Shown here: piece after piece, positions 26,275 through 33,965 of the stretch
How the letters are laid out: every line of letters begins with the position of its first letter
Numbering within the stretch: the first letter of the stretch is position 1
DNA from: Niallia circulans NBRC 13626
Lineage (GTDB): Bacteria; Bacillota; Bacilli; Bacillales; Cytobacillaceae
Reading direction: 5' to 3'
Assembly (NCBI RefSeq): GCF_001591585.1
Contig: NZ_BCVE01000002.1
Coordinates: 334,558 to 398,557 of the forward strand
Length of the DNA stretch: 64,000 nt
Notes under the pieces: model-generated
Seen by the model: only the letters and a program-made list of their open reading frames with translations
Told to the model about the DNA's origin: nothing
Database searches by the model: none
Translations under genes and position numbers: made by a program

Positions 26275-26847
26275 TCACTTCGCCCACATTTCCTCAGGGT
26301 TAAGTTCATATATACTATTTTCTCGATACATAAAGTGATTAATAATAAATTCTCTTCTTATTGTCGCGTAGTCATCAAAATATTGCTGGATATAAGCATT
26401 TATTTCTTTTTCTTCATATTTCCTGCCAAAAACCAGCCCCTCAAGCATGTATTTGAGCACTATTAACTTTTTCTTTCTTTGCGAAGGAATATTTTTAAGT
26501 CTGCCCTCTTTAGTAAAAAAGTTCTCAATGATTTTTGCTTGTTCCTCTTTAGTAACAGTCATAATACTCTCCTCCATTCCAATTGTTAATTTTCTTAAAG
26601 ACTCGTTTTGTTGTAAAATGACTGATTTATTCAAGAAAAAATAAATCGTATTTTTATCTCTGCGTTCATACACAACATTTATGTCACGCATTTTCTTTAA
26701 ATGATGCGTAATGGTTGGGGCAGATAGACCCAGTTTTTCTGATATCGCTTGACCATTCCATGGTTTATTTGCCAATAAGGAGATTATTTTAATTCTGGTG
26801 GGATCCCCCATTGTTTTATAAAATGCAACCATTTTATCTAATTGCAT
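26275..26847 (-). CDS. ArsR-type regulator with C-terminal DUF2087 domain
   Basis: A 190-residue regulator: winged helix at residues 5-85 (GDPTRIKIISLLA and LGLSAPTITHHLKKMRD, the recognition helix) and a DUF2087 domain at about 115-185 (LKNIPSQRKKKLIVLKYMLEGL, with EEKEINAYI). DUF2087 resembles a small DNA-binding or regulatory module found in stress and metal regulators. No metal-binding cysteine pair is present in the recognition helix, so a classical arsenic/cadmium sensor is unlikely. The ribosome binding site TAGGTGA lies inside the arm of a 46-bp perfect palindrome that ends 6 bases from the start codon. That predicts both autoregulation and RNA-level sequestration. Ligand unknown. Confidence 0.82.
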   Translation of the reverse strand: MQLDKMVAFYKTMGDPTRIKIISLLANKPWNGQAISEKLGLSAPTITHHLKKMRDINVVYERRDKNTIYFFLNKSVILQQNESLRKLTIGMEESIMTVTKEEQAKIIENFFTKEGRLKNIPSQRKKKLIVLKYMLEGLVFGRKYEEKEINAYIQQYFDDYATIRREFIINHFMYRENSIYELNPEEMWAK

Positions 26848-26852
26848 TCAAT

Positions 26853-26898
26853 CACCTACTTTGATTATTATCTAATTAGATAATAATCAAAGTAGGTG
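26853..26898. promoter_or_regulatory. 46-bp perfect palindrome in front of the ArsR-DUF2087 gene
   Basis: Each 23-base arm is exactly complementary to the other (26853-26875 and 26876-26898), with no loop; the centre is TTATCTAATTAGATAA. One arm contains the AGGTG ribosome binding site of the downstream gene, whose ATG begins 6 bases away. As DNA it is a very strong candidate operator for a dimeric repressor; as RNA it would fold into a hairpin hiding the ribosome binding site. Confidence 0.85.
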
Positions 26899-27018
26899 GT
26901 GATGTCAAGATATGGTATAATATTTTTTCAGCATATCTTTTCCGTAGAAAAGATCACTAAACAAATCCTTATCTGTTTCTCCGATTTCTACTCCTTTAAC
27001 AATTCGAAAAACAACCAA

Positions 27019-27050
27019 AATAAAAAGGGCCTAACATAAGCCCTTCTTTT
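27019..27050 (-). terminator. Terminator of the PAS histidine kinase gene
   Basis: AAGGGC (27025-27030) pairs with GCCCTT (27040-27045); on the minus strand TTTTATTTTGG follows. Short but GC-rich stem. Confidence 0.75.
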
Positions 27051-27073
27051 TATCACCCTAACAGGTCTAATGA

Positions 27074-28951
27074 TCATTCATTTAGCTTGCTTTCTCTGCA
27101 CACTGGAAGTACAAGGTGGAACGTCGTACCAACCCCTGGCTCTGACTCAACTGTCACTTTCCCTTGATGCTCTTCAATAATTTGATAGGATACTAGTAAA
27201 CCTAAGCCTGTTCCTTTTTCTTTGGTCGTATAAAATGGTTCTCCAATTCTTGCAAGTATTTCCTTGCCCATTCCTCTTCCATTATCAAAGATTGCTATAT
27301 GAAAGTAATCCTGTTTATATTCAATGGAAACAGCTATTTCCCCGCCGTCTTCTAATGCCTCTATTGCATTTTTTATAATGTTTATAAATACCTGTTTCAA
27401 TTGATTTGGTTCACAATATATAGTCGGCATATCTTCTGTAAACATTTTTATAATTTGAACATTTTGTAGCACTGCTTGTGCATACAGCAATTCGATCGTA
27501 TCATTCATAATTTGTCTTATATCTCGTTTTACATATTGAACAGCTTGTGGTTTAGCAAGTAATAAAAATTCATTAATAATGGATTCAATCCTAGTAAGCT
27601 CCGTTTTTATTACAGAAAAATACATTTCATTTTCCTGTGAGGCAACTCCATCTTCTAGCAATTGAATAAATCCCTTTAAAGCTGTCATTGGATTTCGAAT
27701 TTCATGAGCTATACCCGCTGCCAATTCTCCCACTACATTTAAAGTAGATGACTTTCTCAGCTGTTCTTCCAATAAGGTATTTTCGGTAATATCACGTAAT
27801 GTAGTAATACTTAGTCCTGAATAAATATTAAATTTATTACGATATTCAAGCTGCGTATATTCTCTATTATTAGGAAACTTTACCGTGTAGAGCCCTCTAT
27901 TTTGTCCATCCTTTTCTACATTTAATAATTTCGGCTTTATATCTTCTCCAATCGTTTTTGCAGGTGGGAGAAAGGATATTAAATCTACACCGATCAAATT
28001 CTCTTTACTTTTATGAAGGAGACGTTCGGCTGCTTTGTTCATATCAATTATTTGATAGTTTTGATCCCAAATGATAATACCGTCAAAAACTTCTTCAAAT
28101 GTATTCTCAAACATCGCCTTACTTTCACGTAATTCCTCTTCCATTTTATAACGTTCCGTGATATTACGGAAAATACTCATGTTTAACCCTTCCACCGAAT
28201 GAAGTTTAGTTGTAAATTCTAGTATTTTTTTCTGTCCATTTGGCATCAAAAACATCAATTCTTCTCGATTAGATTTTTTATAATAGAGATTTTTAATCAT
28301 ATCCATGTACCGTTTATCTTTTTTATAAAAAAAATCACTAATCCTTGATTTTAATAATTTTTCTTCAGAACTTTCAAAAATTTTTAAAGCTGATTCATTA
28401 GCTGCAATAATCTGCCCTGATTCTTTCCAAAGAACAATACCATCCAGTGCCTCTGTAAAAAAATCATTATAAAGCTTTTGCGCTTCTTTCTCTTTTTCTC
28501 TTTCACATTCCTTTGTTATCTTTTCAATAATTGTAATAAATCCCATCTCACCGGGCAATCGACTAGTTTGCGTTTCAAAATAATGTTTTCGCCCATTAAT
28601 AGTTAATGGGAATATGCTTTGAAAAGTACCTGATTTGGTTTTTATAGCATCCATATGTTCCCTTATCACCAAACGTTCTTCCTGCTGCACAAAATGCGTT
28701 ATATTCCTATCAACTACTTGATTCATATTCACGTTAAAGTAATCACAAAGATATTTATTAATATCTAGAATAACTCCATTACTATCAAATATAACCAACC
28801 CTACATTTATCGTTTGGAAAGCAATAAATCTCCTATCTCGGAGAAGACTATATTTTTCTAGTTTTTCCTTTAGAAGGGTATTCTCTCTTTCCAATTCCCT
28901 CAGTTTATTTTGTAATTGTCGATATTCTTCAGAATAGGATATACTATCCAT
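27074..28951 (-). CDS. PAS-domain sensor histidine kinase (KinE-like)
   Basis: A 625-residue soluble histidine kinase with no membrane helix: an N-terminal coiled coil, then three PAS domains (about residues 40-150, 165-275 and 285-395; motifs such as NVGLVIFDSNG, ALDGIVLWKESG and VFDGIIIWDQN), a HisKA domain with the acceptor His in AAGIAHEIRNPMTA, and a HATPase with N-box NIIKNAIEAL, G1 DNGRGMG, G2 GTGLGLLV. It lies next to the acyltransferase and ktrD genes, the position of B. subtilis kinE (ykrQ), so it may feed the sporulation phosphorelay. I start at the ATG at 28951, which has AAGGGGGG upstream; a TTG at 28975 has none. Confidence 0.8.
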   Translation of the reverse strand: MDSISYSEEYRQLQNKLRELERENTLLKEKLEKYSLLRDRRFIAFQTINVGLVIFDSNGVILDINKYLCDYFNVNMNQVVDRNITHFVQQEERLVIREHMDAIKTKSGTFQSIFPLTINGRKHYFETQTSRLPGEMGFITIIEKITKECEREKEKEAQKLYNDFFTEALDGIVLWKESGQIIAANESALKIFESSEEKLLKSRISDFFYKKDKRYMDMIKNLYYKKSNREELMFLMPNGQKKILEFTTKLHSVEGLNMSIFRNITERYKMEEELRESKAMFENTFEEVFDGIIIWDQNYQIIDMNKAAERLLHKSKENLIGVDLISFLPPAKTIGEDIKPKLLNVEKDGQNRGLYTVKFPNNREYTQLEYRNKFNIYSGLSITTLRDITENTLLEEQLRKSSTLNVVGELAAGIAHEIRNPMTALKGFIQLLEDGVASQENEMYFSVIKTELTRIESIINEFLLLAKPQAVQYVKRDIRQIMNDTIELLYAQAVLQNVQIIKMFTEDMPTIYCEPNQLKQVFINIIKNAIEALEDGGEIAVSIEYKQDYFHIAIFDNGRGMGKEILARIGEPFYTTKEKGTGLGLLVSYQIIEEHQGKVTVESEPGVGTTFHLVLPVCRESKLNE

Positions 28952-29255
28952 CTTTATGGATACCCCCCTTATCAAACGTAGTGATTACATAATTCTACAT
29001 TATTCTTGAATTTCCTTTCCTTCTGAAAAATTTAAAGAAAAAAAGTAAATTAATTTACAAATGTAGAAACAAATGTAACTCTGATAGTAGCCATAATCAT
29101 TTTAATATCTACCTCTCCCTTTACTTCAGTCAAAAAAATTAAACCTTACGTATTATTAATAAGAATTTTTATTTTTCCTTCGCCTAACGTACATTGCAAT
29201 TATGTAATAAACAGAAGTTATTTAGTTAACAGATTAACGACAGGGGATTAAAACA
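28952..29255. other. Intergenic region between the kinase and acyltransferase genes
   Basis: AT-rich and divergent. No clear operator or gene is visible apart from the ribosome binding site of the kinase at the left end and a possible short frame starting at 29256. Confidence 0.4.
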
Positions 29256-29321
29256 ATGGAATTTGTGTTATATATAGTTAGTGAAATGAAATATACGATA
29301 TTTCCGTTCATGAAAGGATGA
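29256..29321 (+). CDS. Possible 21-residue leader peptide upstream of the acyltransferase gene
   Basis: ATG 29256, product MEFVLYIVSEMKYTIFPFMK then G and stop TGA. AGGGGA lies 10 bases upstream, and the stop is 4 bases before the acyltransferase start, inside its ribosome binding site GAAAGGATGAG. That spacing would allow translational coupling. Support is only the ribosome binding site and position, so it may be chance. Confidence 0.3.
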   Translation: MEFVLYIVSEMKYTIFPFMKG

Positions 29322-29325
29322 GTTT

Positions 29326-30351
29326 ATGAAACAACGGGATTACTACTTTGATAATGCAAAATTTATTTTGATTTTTTTCGTTGTCTTCGGTCATTTTATC
29401 CAATCATTCATAAATGACAATCAAAATATTTATACGCTATATAAAGTAATTTACACTTTCCATATGCCAGCATTTATTCTTATTTCGGGATTTTTTGCCA
29501 AAGGGATAGCGGAAAAGGGATATATAAAAAAATATGCAAAAAAACTAATCATTCCCTACCTTATCTTCCAACTTGTATACAGCATTTTTTATTATTTTCT
29601 ATATGGAAAGTCAACTTTTGCCATTGAACCGTTGACCCCACATTGGTCCTTATGGTTTTTAATTAGTTTGTTTTTTTGGAACATCTTTTTACTAGCGTTT
29701 GTGAAGTTAAAGCCTATACATGGAATCTTACTTTCCTTTATACTAGGATTAGCGATTGGTATGATCGATTGGACGTCCAGCTATTTAAGCTTAACGAGAA
29801 CCTTTGTGTTCTTCCCTTTATTCTTAATAGGATTTTATATGAAAAAAGATCATTTTGCTTCAGTAAAAACAAAAAAAGCAACCATCCTAGCTATTGTTAT
29901 TTTCACGATTGTTTTTATAGGATTTCACCTATTCCCTACTGTTAATTATCAATGGTTATTCGGATCAAAATCTTATGAAGCCCTTGGAGAAGGTTATTTT
30001 ATAGGAATGGCTATTCGATTATTTTTCTATCTATTAAGTTTTCTGATGATTTTTTGCTTTTTTGCTTGTGTACCAAAAAAGGAATATTTCTTTACTAAGT
30101 TCGGAAAATCAACATTATATGTATATTTACTTCATGGCTTTTTTATCCGTCTCTTTAGACAAAGTGACTTACCAGATATTTTTGAATCACCTAGGTCATA
30201 TGTGATGATTATAATTGTATCATTCTTAATTACAGTACTGCTTTCAAGCAATATAATTATTTCCTTTACACAGCCTATTATTGAATTAAAAAGTTCTAAA
30301 TTAAAAAAGCTATTCTCAAGAGTTCAGCGCTCTCTTCAAACTAATAGATAA
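29326..30351 (+). CDS. ykrP: Membrane acyltransferase (acyltransferase-3 family, YkrP-like)
   Basis: A 341-residue integral membrane protein with about ten hydrophobic segments. RDYYFDNAKFILIFFVVFGH at the start, TFHMPAFILISGFF (the FHMPxFxxxSG motif of the family) and HWSLWFLISLFFW place it in the acyltransferase-3 family, which O-acylates carbohydrates of the envelope. Length and the ktrD-ykrP-kinE neighbourhood match B. subtilis YkrP. GAAAGGA precedes the ATG. Substrate unknown. No companion glycosyltransferase is present. Confidence 0.8.
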   Translation: MKQRDYYFDNAKFILIFFVVFGHFIQSFINDNQNIYTLYKVIYTFHMPAFILISGFFAKGIAEKGYIKKYAKKLIIPYLIFQLVYSIFYYFLYGKSTFAIEPLTPHWSLWFLISLFFWNIFLLAFVKLKPIHGILLSFILGLAIGMIDWTSSYLSLTRTFVFFPLFLIGFYMKKDHFASVKTKKATILAIVIFTIVFIGFHLFPTVNYQWLFGSKSYEALGEGYFIGMAIRLFFYLLSFLMIFCFFACVPKKEYFFTKFGKSTLYVYLLHGFFIRLFRQSDLPDIFESPRSYVMIIIVSFLITVLLSSNIIISFTQPIIELKSSKLKKLFSRVQRSLQTNR

Positions 30352-30358
30352 TTTTTTG

Positions 30359-30405
30359 TTCCCATCAGTGAAGAAATTTACTGATGGGAAATTTTTTATT
30401 TTTTT
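30359..30405 (+). terminator. Terminator of the acyltransferase gene
   Basis: TTCCCATCAGT (30359-30369) pairs with ACTGATGGGAA (30380-30390) around a 10-base loop, followed by TTTTTTATTTTTTT. Confidence 0.9.
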
Positions 30406-30542
30406 CTAGTTGCTCTCTTTGTTTTATCCTTTGTTAAGGCTCCTGTATCATAGAATTTACTTGCATTAACATCACCAAACTCTTGGCCAAACTCTACATT
30501 TGAAGCTTCTGTCTGTTGTCGTTTTTTTATTTTTTTCGCCAT
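30396..30542 (-). CDS. Gamma-type SASP-like mini-protein 2 (48 aa)
   Basis: Product MAKKIKKRQQTEASNVEFGQ continuing EFGDVNASKFYDTGALTKDK TKRATRKK. The core NVEFGQEFGDVNA resembles the FGTEFASETNA repeat of gamma-type small acid-soluble spore proteins, and the ends are strongly basic. The ATG abuts the stop codon of the upstream paralogue with no gap, and GAGAGGG lies 7 bases upstream of it, so the two form a small operon. Role in spores is inferred from the motif only. Its 3' end overlaps the T-tract of the convergent acyltransferase terminator. Confidence 0.65.
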   Translation of the reverse strand: MAKKIKKRQQTEASNVEFGQEFGDVNASKFYDTGALTKDKTKRATRKK

Positions 30543-30701
30543 TTATTGTCCCTCTCTTCCATGCTTTGCATTACGATTAGCACCTTTGATTGGGTTTTCG
30601 CCCCTACTAAATTCAGCGGAAAATTCTGTTTCCTGCGTATTTTTCTTTGGCGTCTTGCTGTATTTTTCTACACTGTTAACTTCAGCTTTTCTCTTAGCCA
30701 T
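30543..30701 (-). CDS. Gamma-type SASP-like mini-protein 1 (52 aa)
   Basis: Product MAKRKAEVNSVEKYSKTPKK then NTQETEFSAEFSRGENPIKG ANRNAKHGREGQ. The segment TEFSAEFSRGENP aligns with VEFGQEFGDVNAS of the next gene and with the gamma-SASP repeat FGTEFASETN. AAAGGAGAG lies about 9 bases before the ATG. First gene of a two-gene unit with zero-base spacing. Tandem duplication of a spore-protein-like gene is the simplest reading. Not certain: neither has the full multi-repeat structure of SspE. Confidence 0.65.
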   Translation of the reverse strand: MAKRKAEVNSVEKYSKTPKKNTQETEFSAEFSRGENPIKGANRNAKHGREGQ

Positions 30702-30784
30702 TATGATCTCTCCTTTCCATTTACATCATTATTATCCACATGTAAAAAAAAAGATATGCTTTCCTACTTTTGTCAAACAATCAT

Positions 30785-30818
30785 AAAAAAATGGAGCTGT
30801 CAAAATAGACAGCTCCAT
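30785..30818 (-). terminator. Terminator of ktrD
   Basis: ATGGAGCTGTC (30791-30801) pairs with GACAGCTCCAT (30808-30818); on the minus strand a TTTTTTT run follows. Perfect 11-bp stem with 6-base loop. Confidence 0.9.
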
Positions 30819-30835
30819 TCACTTCTTACTTACCC

Positions 30836-32191
30836 TTATCCAACAATGATCCGTTCTTTTGGATAATGGAAGTTATCCTTTTTCTCTTTCCCTCCAATAA
30901 TATAGATAAAAGAAGTTAACCCTATTCTTCCGATGAACATAAGCAGCATAATTACACACTTACCAAAGGTAGATAATTCTGGTGTTAATCCTAAAGAAAG
31001 TCCAGTTGTTCCAAATGCAGAACAAACTTCGAAAAGAATCACAATAAGGGACGCCTTTTCAGAAATAGATAAGGCAATGACAGCGACAAGACAAATACCA
31101 ATCGCAAATATCGTTACAACCAATGATTTTATAATATCCTCTTCATGAATTTCTCGTTTAAATATCTTAATATACCTATTGCCATTTGCATAATGATAAA
31201 TAAATAAGATATTCAATGCAAAGGTTGTTGTTCTGATACCTCCTCCAACTGAACTTGGGGAAGCACCAATAAACATAAGAAAACAAAAGATAAGCAAAGT
31301 TGTCATAGAATACTCATTTAATTCCATTGTTGCTAAACCGCCGCTTCGAGTGGAGGTAGAATGAAAAAAGGCATTGAAGAATATTTGATGCCAGCTCATT
31401 CCTGCATAATAATTACCCCATTCTAAGACAATAATCATAATCGTTCCAAATAGTAAAAGAAAACCGAAAGTAATGGTTGTTAACTTAGTGAATAAAGAAA
31501 ACTTTAGATGGTTTTTCCCTTCTTTTGGAAACAGGTAATTTTTCACTTCGATAAGCACGGGAAATCCAATTGCTCCTAATGTAATTAAAATAATATTAAC
31601 AAGTTGGACAAAATAATCATCCTTAAAGGGAGTAAGTGATTCTCCTGTTAAATCTAATCCTCCATTGGTTGTCGCACTAACAGAGGCAAAAGTTCCATGT
31701 AAAATCGAATCCCCCCAGGTAGGATAATAATTATGAAATTGCATTGAAAGTATAATAGCACCCAATACTTCAATAATAAGAATGATTTTGATAATTTCTC
31801 TTATTAAATTGACGAGACCTGAAAGATTAGATTGATTGTGGTCAATCATTATTAACTGTCTCTCTCTTAAACCAATCTTCTTACGAAGAATCATCCAAAA
31901 GAATGTACCTATTGCCATTACTCCAATACCACCAAATTGCAGAACAAACATTAATATTATTATTCCAAATGTACTATACGTTTCAGCGATATTAATTACA
32001 GTAAGTCCTGTTACACTTACTGCCGTTACAGCAGTAAACAATGTATCCATAAAGGAAACTGTTACTCCTTCTTTATGTACTCCTGGTAAACTTAATAATA
32101 AAACCGATATGCTGACAGCTAAACCATAATAACTGGTTATCATCTGCGCAGGAGTCAAATTTTGAAGGACTAACTTAAACTTCTTGCCCAT
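30836..32191 (-). CDS. ktrD: Potassium uptake membrane subunit KtrD (TrkH/KtrB family)
   Basis: A 451-residue (from the ATG at 32191) channel-like transporter with the four P-loop signatures of the family: AVSVTGLTV, SATTNGGLDLTG, STRSGGLAT and FGTTGLSLG, each with the filter glycine. It forms the membrane pore for K+ uptake and works with a cytoplasmic RCK-domain subunit (KtrC), which is not in this window; the stand-alone arrangement is that of ktrD and not ktrAB. Position beside ykrP and kinE agrees with B. subtilis. I use the ATG at 32191; one at 32224 would add 11 unconserved residues, and its ribosome binding site is no better, so the start remains open. Confidence 0.88.
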   Translation of the reverse strand: MGKKFKLVLQNLTPAQMITSYYGLAVSISVLLLSLPGVHKEGVTVSFMDTLFTAVTAVSVTGLTVINIAETYSTFGIIILMFVLQFGGIGVMAIGTFFWMILRKKIGLRERQLIMIDHNQSNLSGLVNLIREIIKIILIIEVLGAIILSMQFHNYYPTWGDSILHGTFASVSATTNGGLDLTGESLTPFKDDYFVQLVNIILITLGAIGFPVLIEVKNYLFPKEGKNHLKFSLFTKLTTITFGFLLLFGTIMIIVLEWGNYYAGMSWHQIFFNAFFHSTSTRSGGLATMELNEYSMTTLLIFCFLMFIGASPSSVGGGIRTTTFALNILFIYHYANGNRYIKIFKREIHEEDIIKSLVVTIFAIGICLVAVIALSISEKASLIVILFEVCSAFGTTGLSLGLTPELSTFGKCVIMLLMFIGRIGLTSFIYIIGGKEKKDNFHYPKERIIVG

Positions 32192-32224
32192 TAAAAAACA
32201 ATTCCTTTCTTTGAAGCTACCCAT

Positions 32225-32565
32225 ATATCCTATTTAATGATGGCTTTATTTATCATAGATATTAAACAGTATAAGTTATCTATCCCTCGACGTTCAAGCT
32301 AATCTTAAATGTTTAGGAAACTTTTAAGATTAGCTTGATTATTTTTAAGTACTATTAATTAATGAAGCAATGGAGATTTCCCTATAGGCTAGGTTAACCT
32401 ATAAACAACAATAAATCCTATTTTCTCCCGTATACACAAACTTTACCACTAATGAACTAAAAATAAATCCACATATTATTAATACAGAATCATTTATCAT
32501 TACTTTTTTGGAAACAATTAATTGATAAATAAACTGTACTATATATTCATAAGGAGGAAACAAAA
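32225..32565. other. Intergenic region between ktrD and sspD with an orphan hairpin
   Basis: The main feature is a perfect 15-bp inverted repeat CAAGCTAATCTTAAA (32295-32309) with its complement (32323-32337), 13-base loop, followed on the plus strand by ATTATTTTTAAG. No gene precedes it in that direction. No c-di-AMP riboswitch motif was found upstream of ktrD and no clear SigG promoter could be fixed before sspD. Confidence 0.55.
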
Positions 32566-32760
32566 ATGGCTTCTCGAAATAAATTATTAGTTCCAGGAAT
32601 TGAACAATACTTAGATAGTGTTAAGTATGAAATTGCGCAAGAATTCGGTGTGAATTTAGGATCTGATACTGTTTCACGTGCTAATGGTTCTGTTGGGGGA
32701 GAAATAACAAAAAGACTTGTCCAACAAGCGCAGGCAGAGTTATCTGGAAAAACGCAATAA
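32566..32760 (+). CDS. sspD: Alpha/beta-type small acid-soluble spore protein SspD
   Basis: A 64-residue DNA-binding spore protein that coats and protects spore DNA. It has both SASP signatures: the germination protease site in [13 protein letters not shown] (cleavage after the Glu before FGV) and [16 protein letters not shown]. Length and sequence agree with B. subtilis SspD, which is also near ktrD. AAGGAGG precedes the ATG. It should be transcribed in the forespore by SigG, but I could not identify a convincing SigG promoter. A terminator follows. Confidence 0.93.
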   Translation: MASRNKLLVPGIEQYLDSVKYEIAQEFGVNLGSDTVSRANGSVGGEITKRLVQQAQAELSGKTQ

Positions 32761-32794
32761 GTTAAATCTGCTGAACTAAAGTCCTGAGCAAAAA

Positions 32795-32825
32795 GAAAAA
32801 GCCATTCCTAATGGATGGCTTTTTC
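32795..32825. terminator. Bidirectional terminator between sspD and ykoY
   Basis: AAAAAGCCATTCC and GGATGGCTTTTT pair with a single bulged base around a tiny loop; T-tracts on both sides serve the two convergent genes. Confidence 0.85.
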
Positions 32826-32832
32826 ATCATGC

Positions 32833-33606
32833 TTATGCATTACTTTCTTTTGCTTTAACTGCTTCTTTATTGGAGAAGAGATATCCACCAACTGCAATAG
32901 CTACTAGCACGAACCAGAAGATTCCTTTCCATATTTTCGATTCCGGAAAATGCTCATCTAAGAATCCTACCGATGGATGTGCCAACGTAAATACTGCTAA
33001 TTTCACCCCAACCCAGCCTACAATTAAAAATGCTGCTGTTTCTAGAGATGGACGAGAATGAAGTAACTTCACAAACCAGTTTGCAGCAAAACGCATAATG
33101 ATCAATCCAATTAATCCCCCAAGGAACATAACTAAGAATTGTCCTCCATCAATGCCGCCTAGCGTAAACCAATTTGTTTTTGGTAATGTAATCGCAAGGG
33201 CAACCGCTGCTAACATGGAATCAATCGCAAAAGCAATGTCTGCTAATTCTACTTTAAAAACAGTCATCCAGAAACCGGATTGTTTCTTCGGCTTCTTGTC
33301 TTTATCGTCTTCATTCTTCTTCGCATACTTTCCGTAAATATTATGCACTGCAATAAAGAGAAGATAAAGCGCCCCTATCGCTTGTACTTGCCAAACATCC
33401 ACTAAATAAGAAATCATAAATAAAGTAGCAAAACGGAATACAAAAGCACCCAATAATCCGTAGAAAAGTGCCTTTTTTTGTTGTTCTACGGGCAAATGCT
33501 TAACCATAACAGCCATTACAACCGCATTATCAGCTGCTAGTAACCCCTCTAAAACAACAAGAATCAGTAAAACCCACCCATACTCTAGTAACATGCTTGC
33601 ATCCAA
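32833..33606 (-). CDS. ykoY: TerC-family manganese exporter YkoY-like
   Basis: A 257-residue TerC-family membrane protein with about seven helices. LEGLLAADNAVVMAVMVKHLP (aspartate and asparagine in helix 1) and ELADIAFAIDSMLAAVALA (helix with the metal-site Asp) are the family metal-binding motifs. The start is TTG with AAAGGGGG 8 bases upstream; the next in-frame ATG (33594) is too far from any ribosome binding site. The gene is preceded by a yybP-ykoY riboswitch, which fixes the function: Mn2+ export or loading of exported metalloproteins, induced by excess Mn2+. Confidence 0.9.
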   Translation of the reverse strand: MDASMLLEYGWVLLILVVLEGLLAADNAVVMAVMVKHLPVEQQKKALFYGLLGAFVFRFATLFMISYLVDVWQVQAIGALYLLFIAVHNIYGKYAKKNEDDKDKKPKKQSGFWMTVFKVELADIAFAIDSMLAAVALAITLPKTNWFTLGGIDGGQFLVMFLGGLIGLIIMRFAANWFVKLLHSRPSLETAAFLIVGWVGVKLAVFTLAHPSVGFLDEHFPESKIWKGIFWFVLVAIAVGGYLFSNKEAVKAKESNA

Positions 33607-33691
33607 TAAAATTTCCCCCTTTAGGTTTTTATTTGTATACTCCTATTAGCAGGTTTTGCTACGACTTTCGTTATTATGTACAAAAGTGCGC

Positions 33692-33820
33692 AAAAAAAGA
33701 CCTTTGCCAAATAGGCAAAGGTCTTGCTAAGCACTAATATGCCAACAAAGCCGATGGCATATGCCATGAACTGACGACTTTGTTTTAGGTATTAAACCTA
33801 AAAGCTACTCCCCTTTGAGT
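33692..33820 (-). promoter_or_regulatory. yybP-ykoY manganese riboswitch
   Basis: On the minus strand CTCAAAGGGGAGTAGC (about 33803-33818) opens the element, followed by a P2 hairpin (TTTTAGGTTTAATACCTAAAA), GTCGTCA, GGCATATGCCATCGGC, and the closing GCAAGACCTTTGCC (33707-33728 region). CCTTTG pairs with CAAAGG to close P1; the same CCTTTGCC instead forms an 11-bp terminator stem with GGCAAAGGTCT (33698-33708 and 33714-33724) followed by seven T. Mn2+ binding therefore favours read-through into ykoY, the known mechanism for this class. Confidence 0.93.
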
Positions 33821-33965
33821 AGTATACAAATATTAATATGTATTAATTATATACAATATTGAACTATTTGCCAATGGTTTTTTGCATATTTTTTAATTTT
33901 ACTGATATTTTTTTTCTATCTGTATTTCTTTCCCCTTTTTTCTTAGTCAATCATCATTTTCCTCT

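Noticed and set aside
30516..30866. Plus-strand frame of 116 codons
   Set aside because: It is the antisense of the two spore-protein-like mini-genes and of the ktrD 3' end; composition is that of antisense DNA.
32192..32340. c-di-AMP (ydaO) riboswitch upstream of ktrD
   Set aside because: None of the conserved blocks is present; only a simple hairpin is seen.
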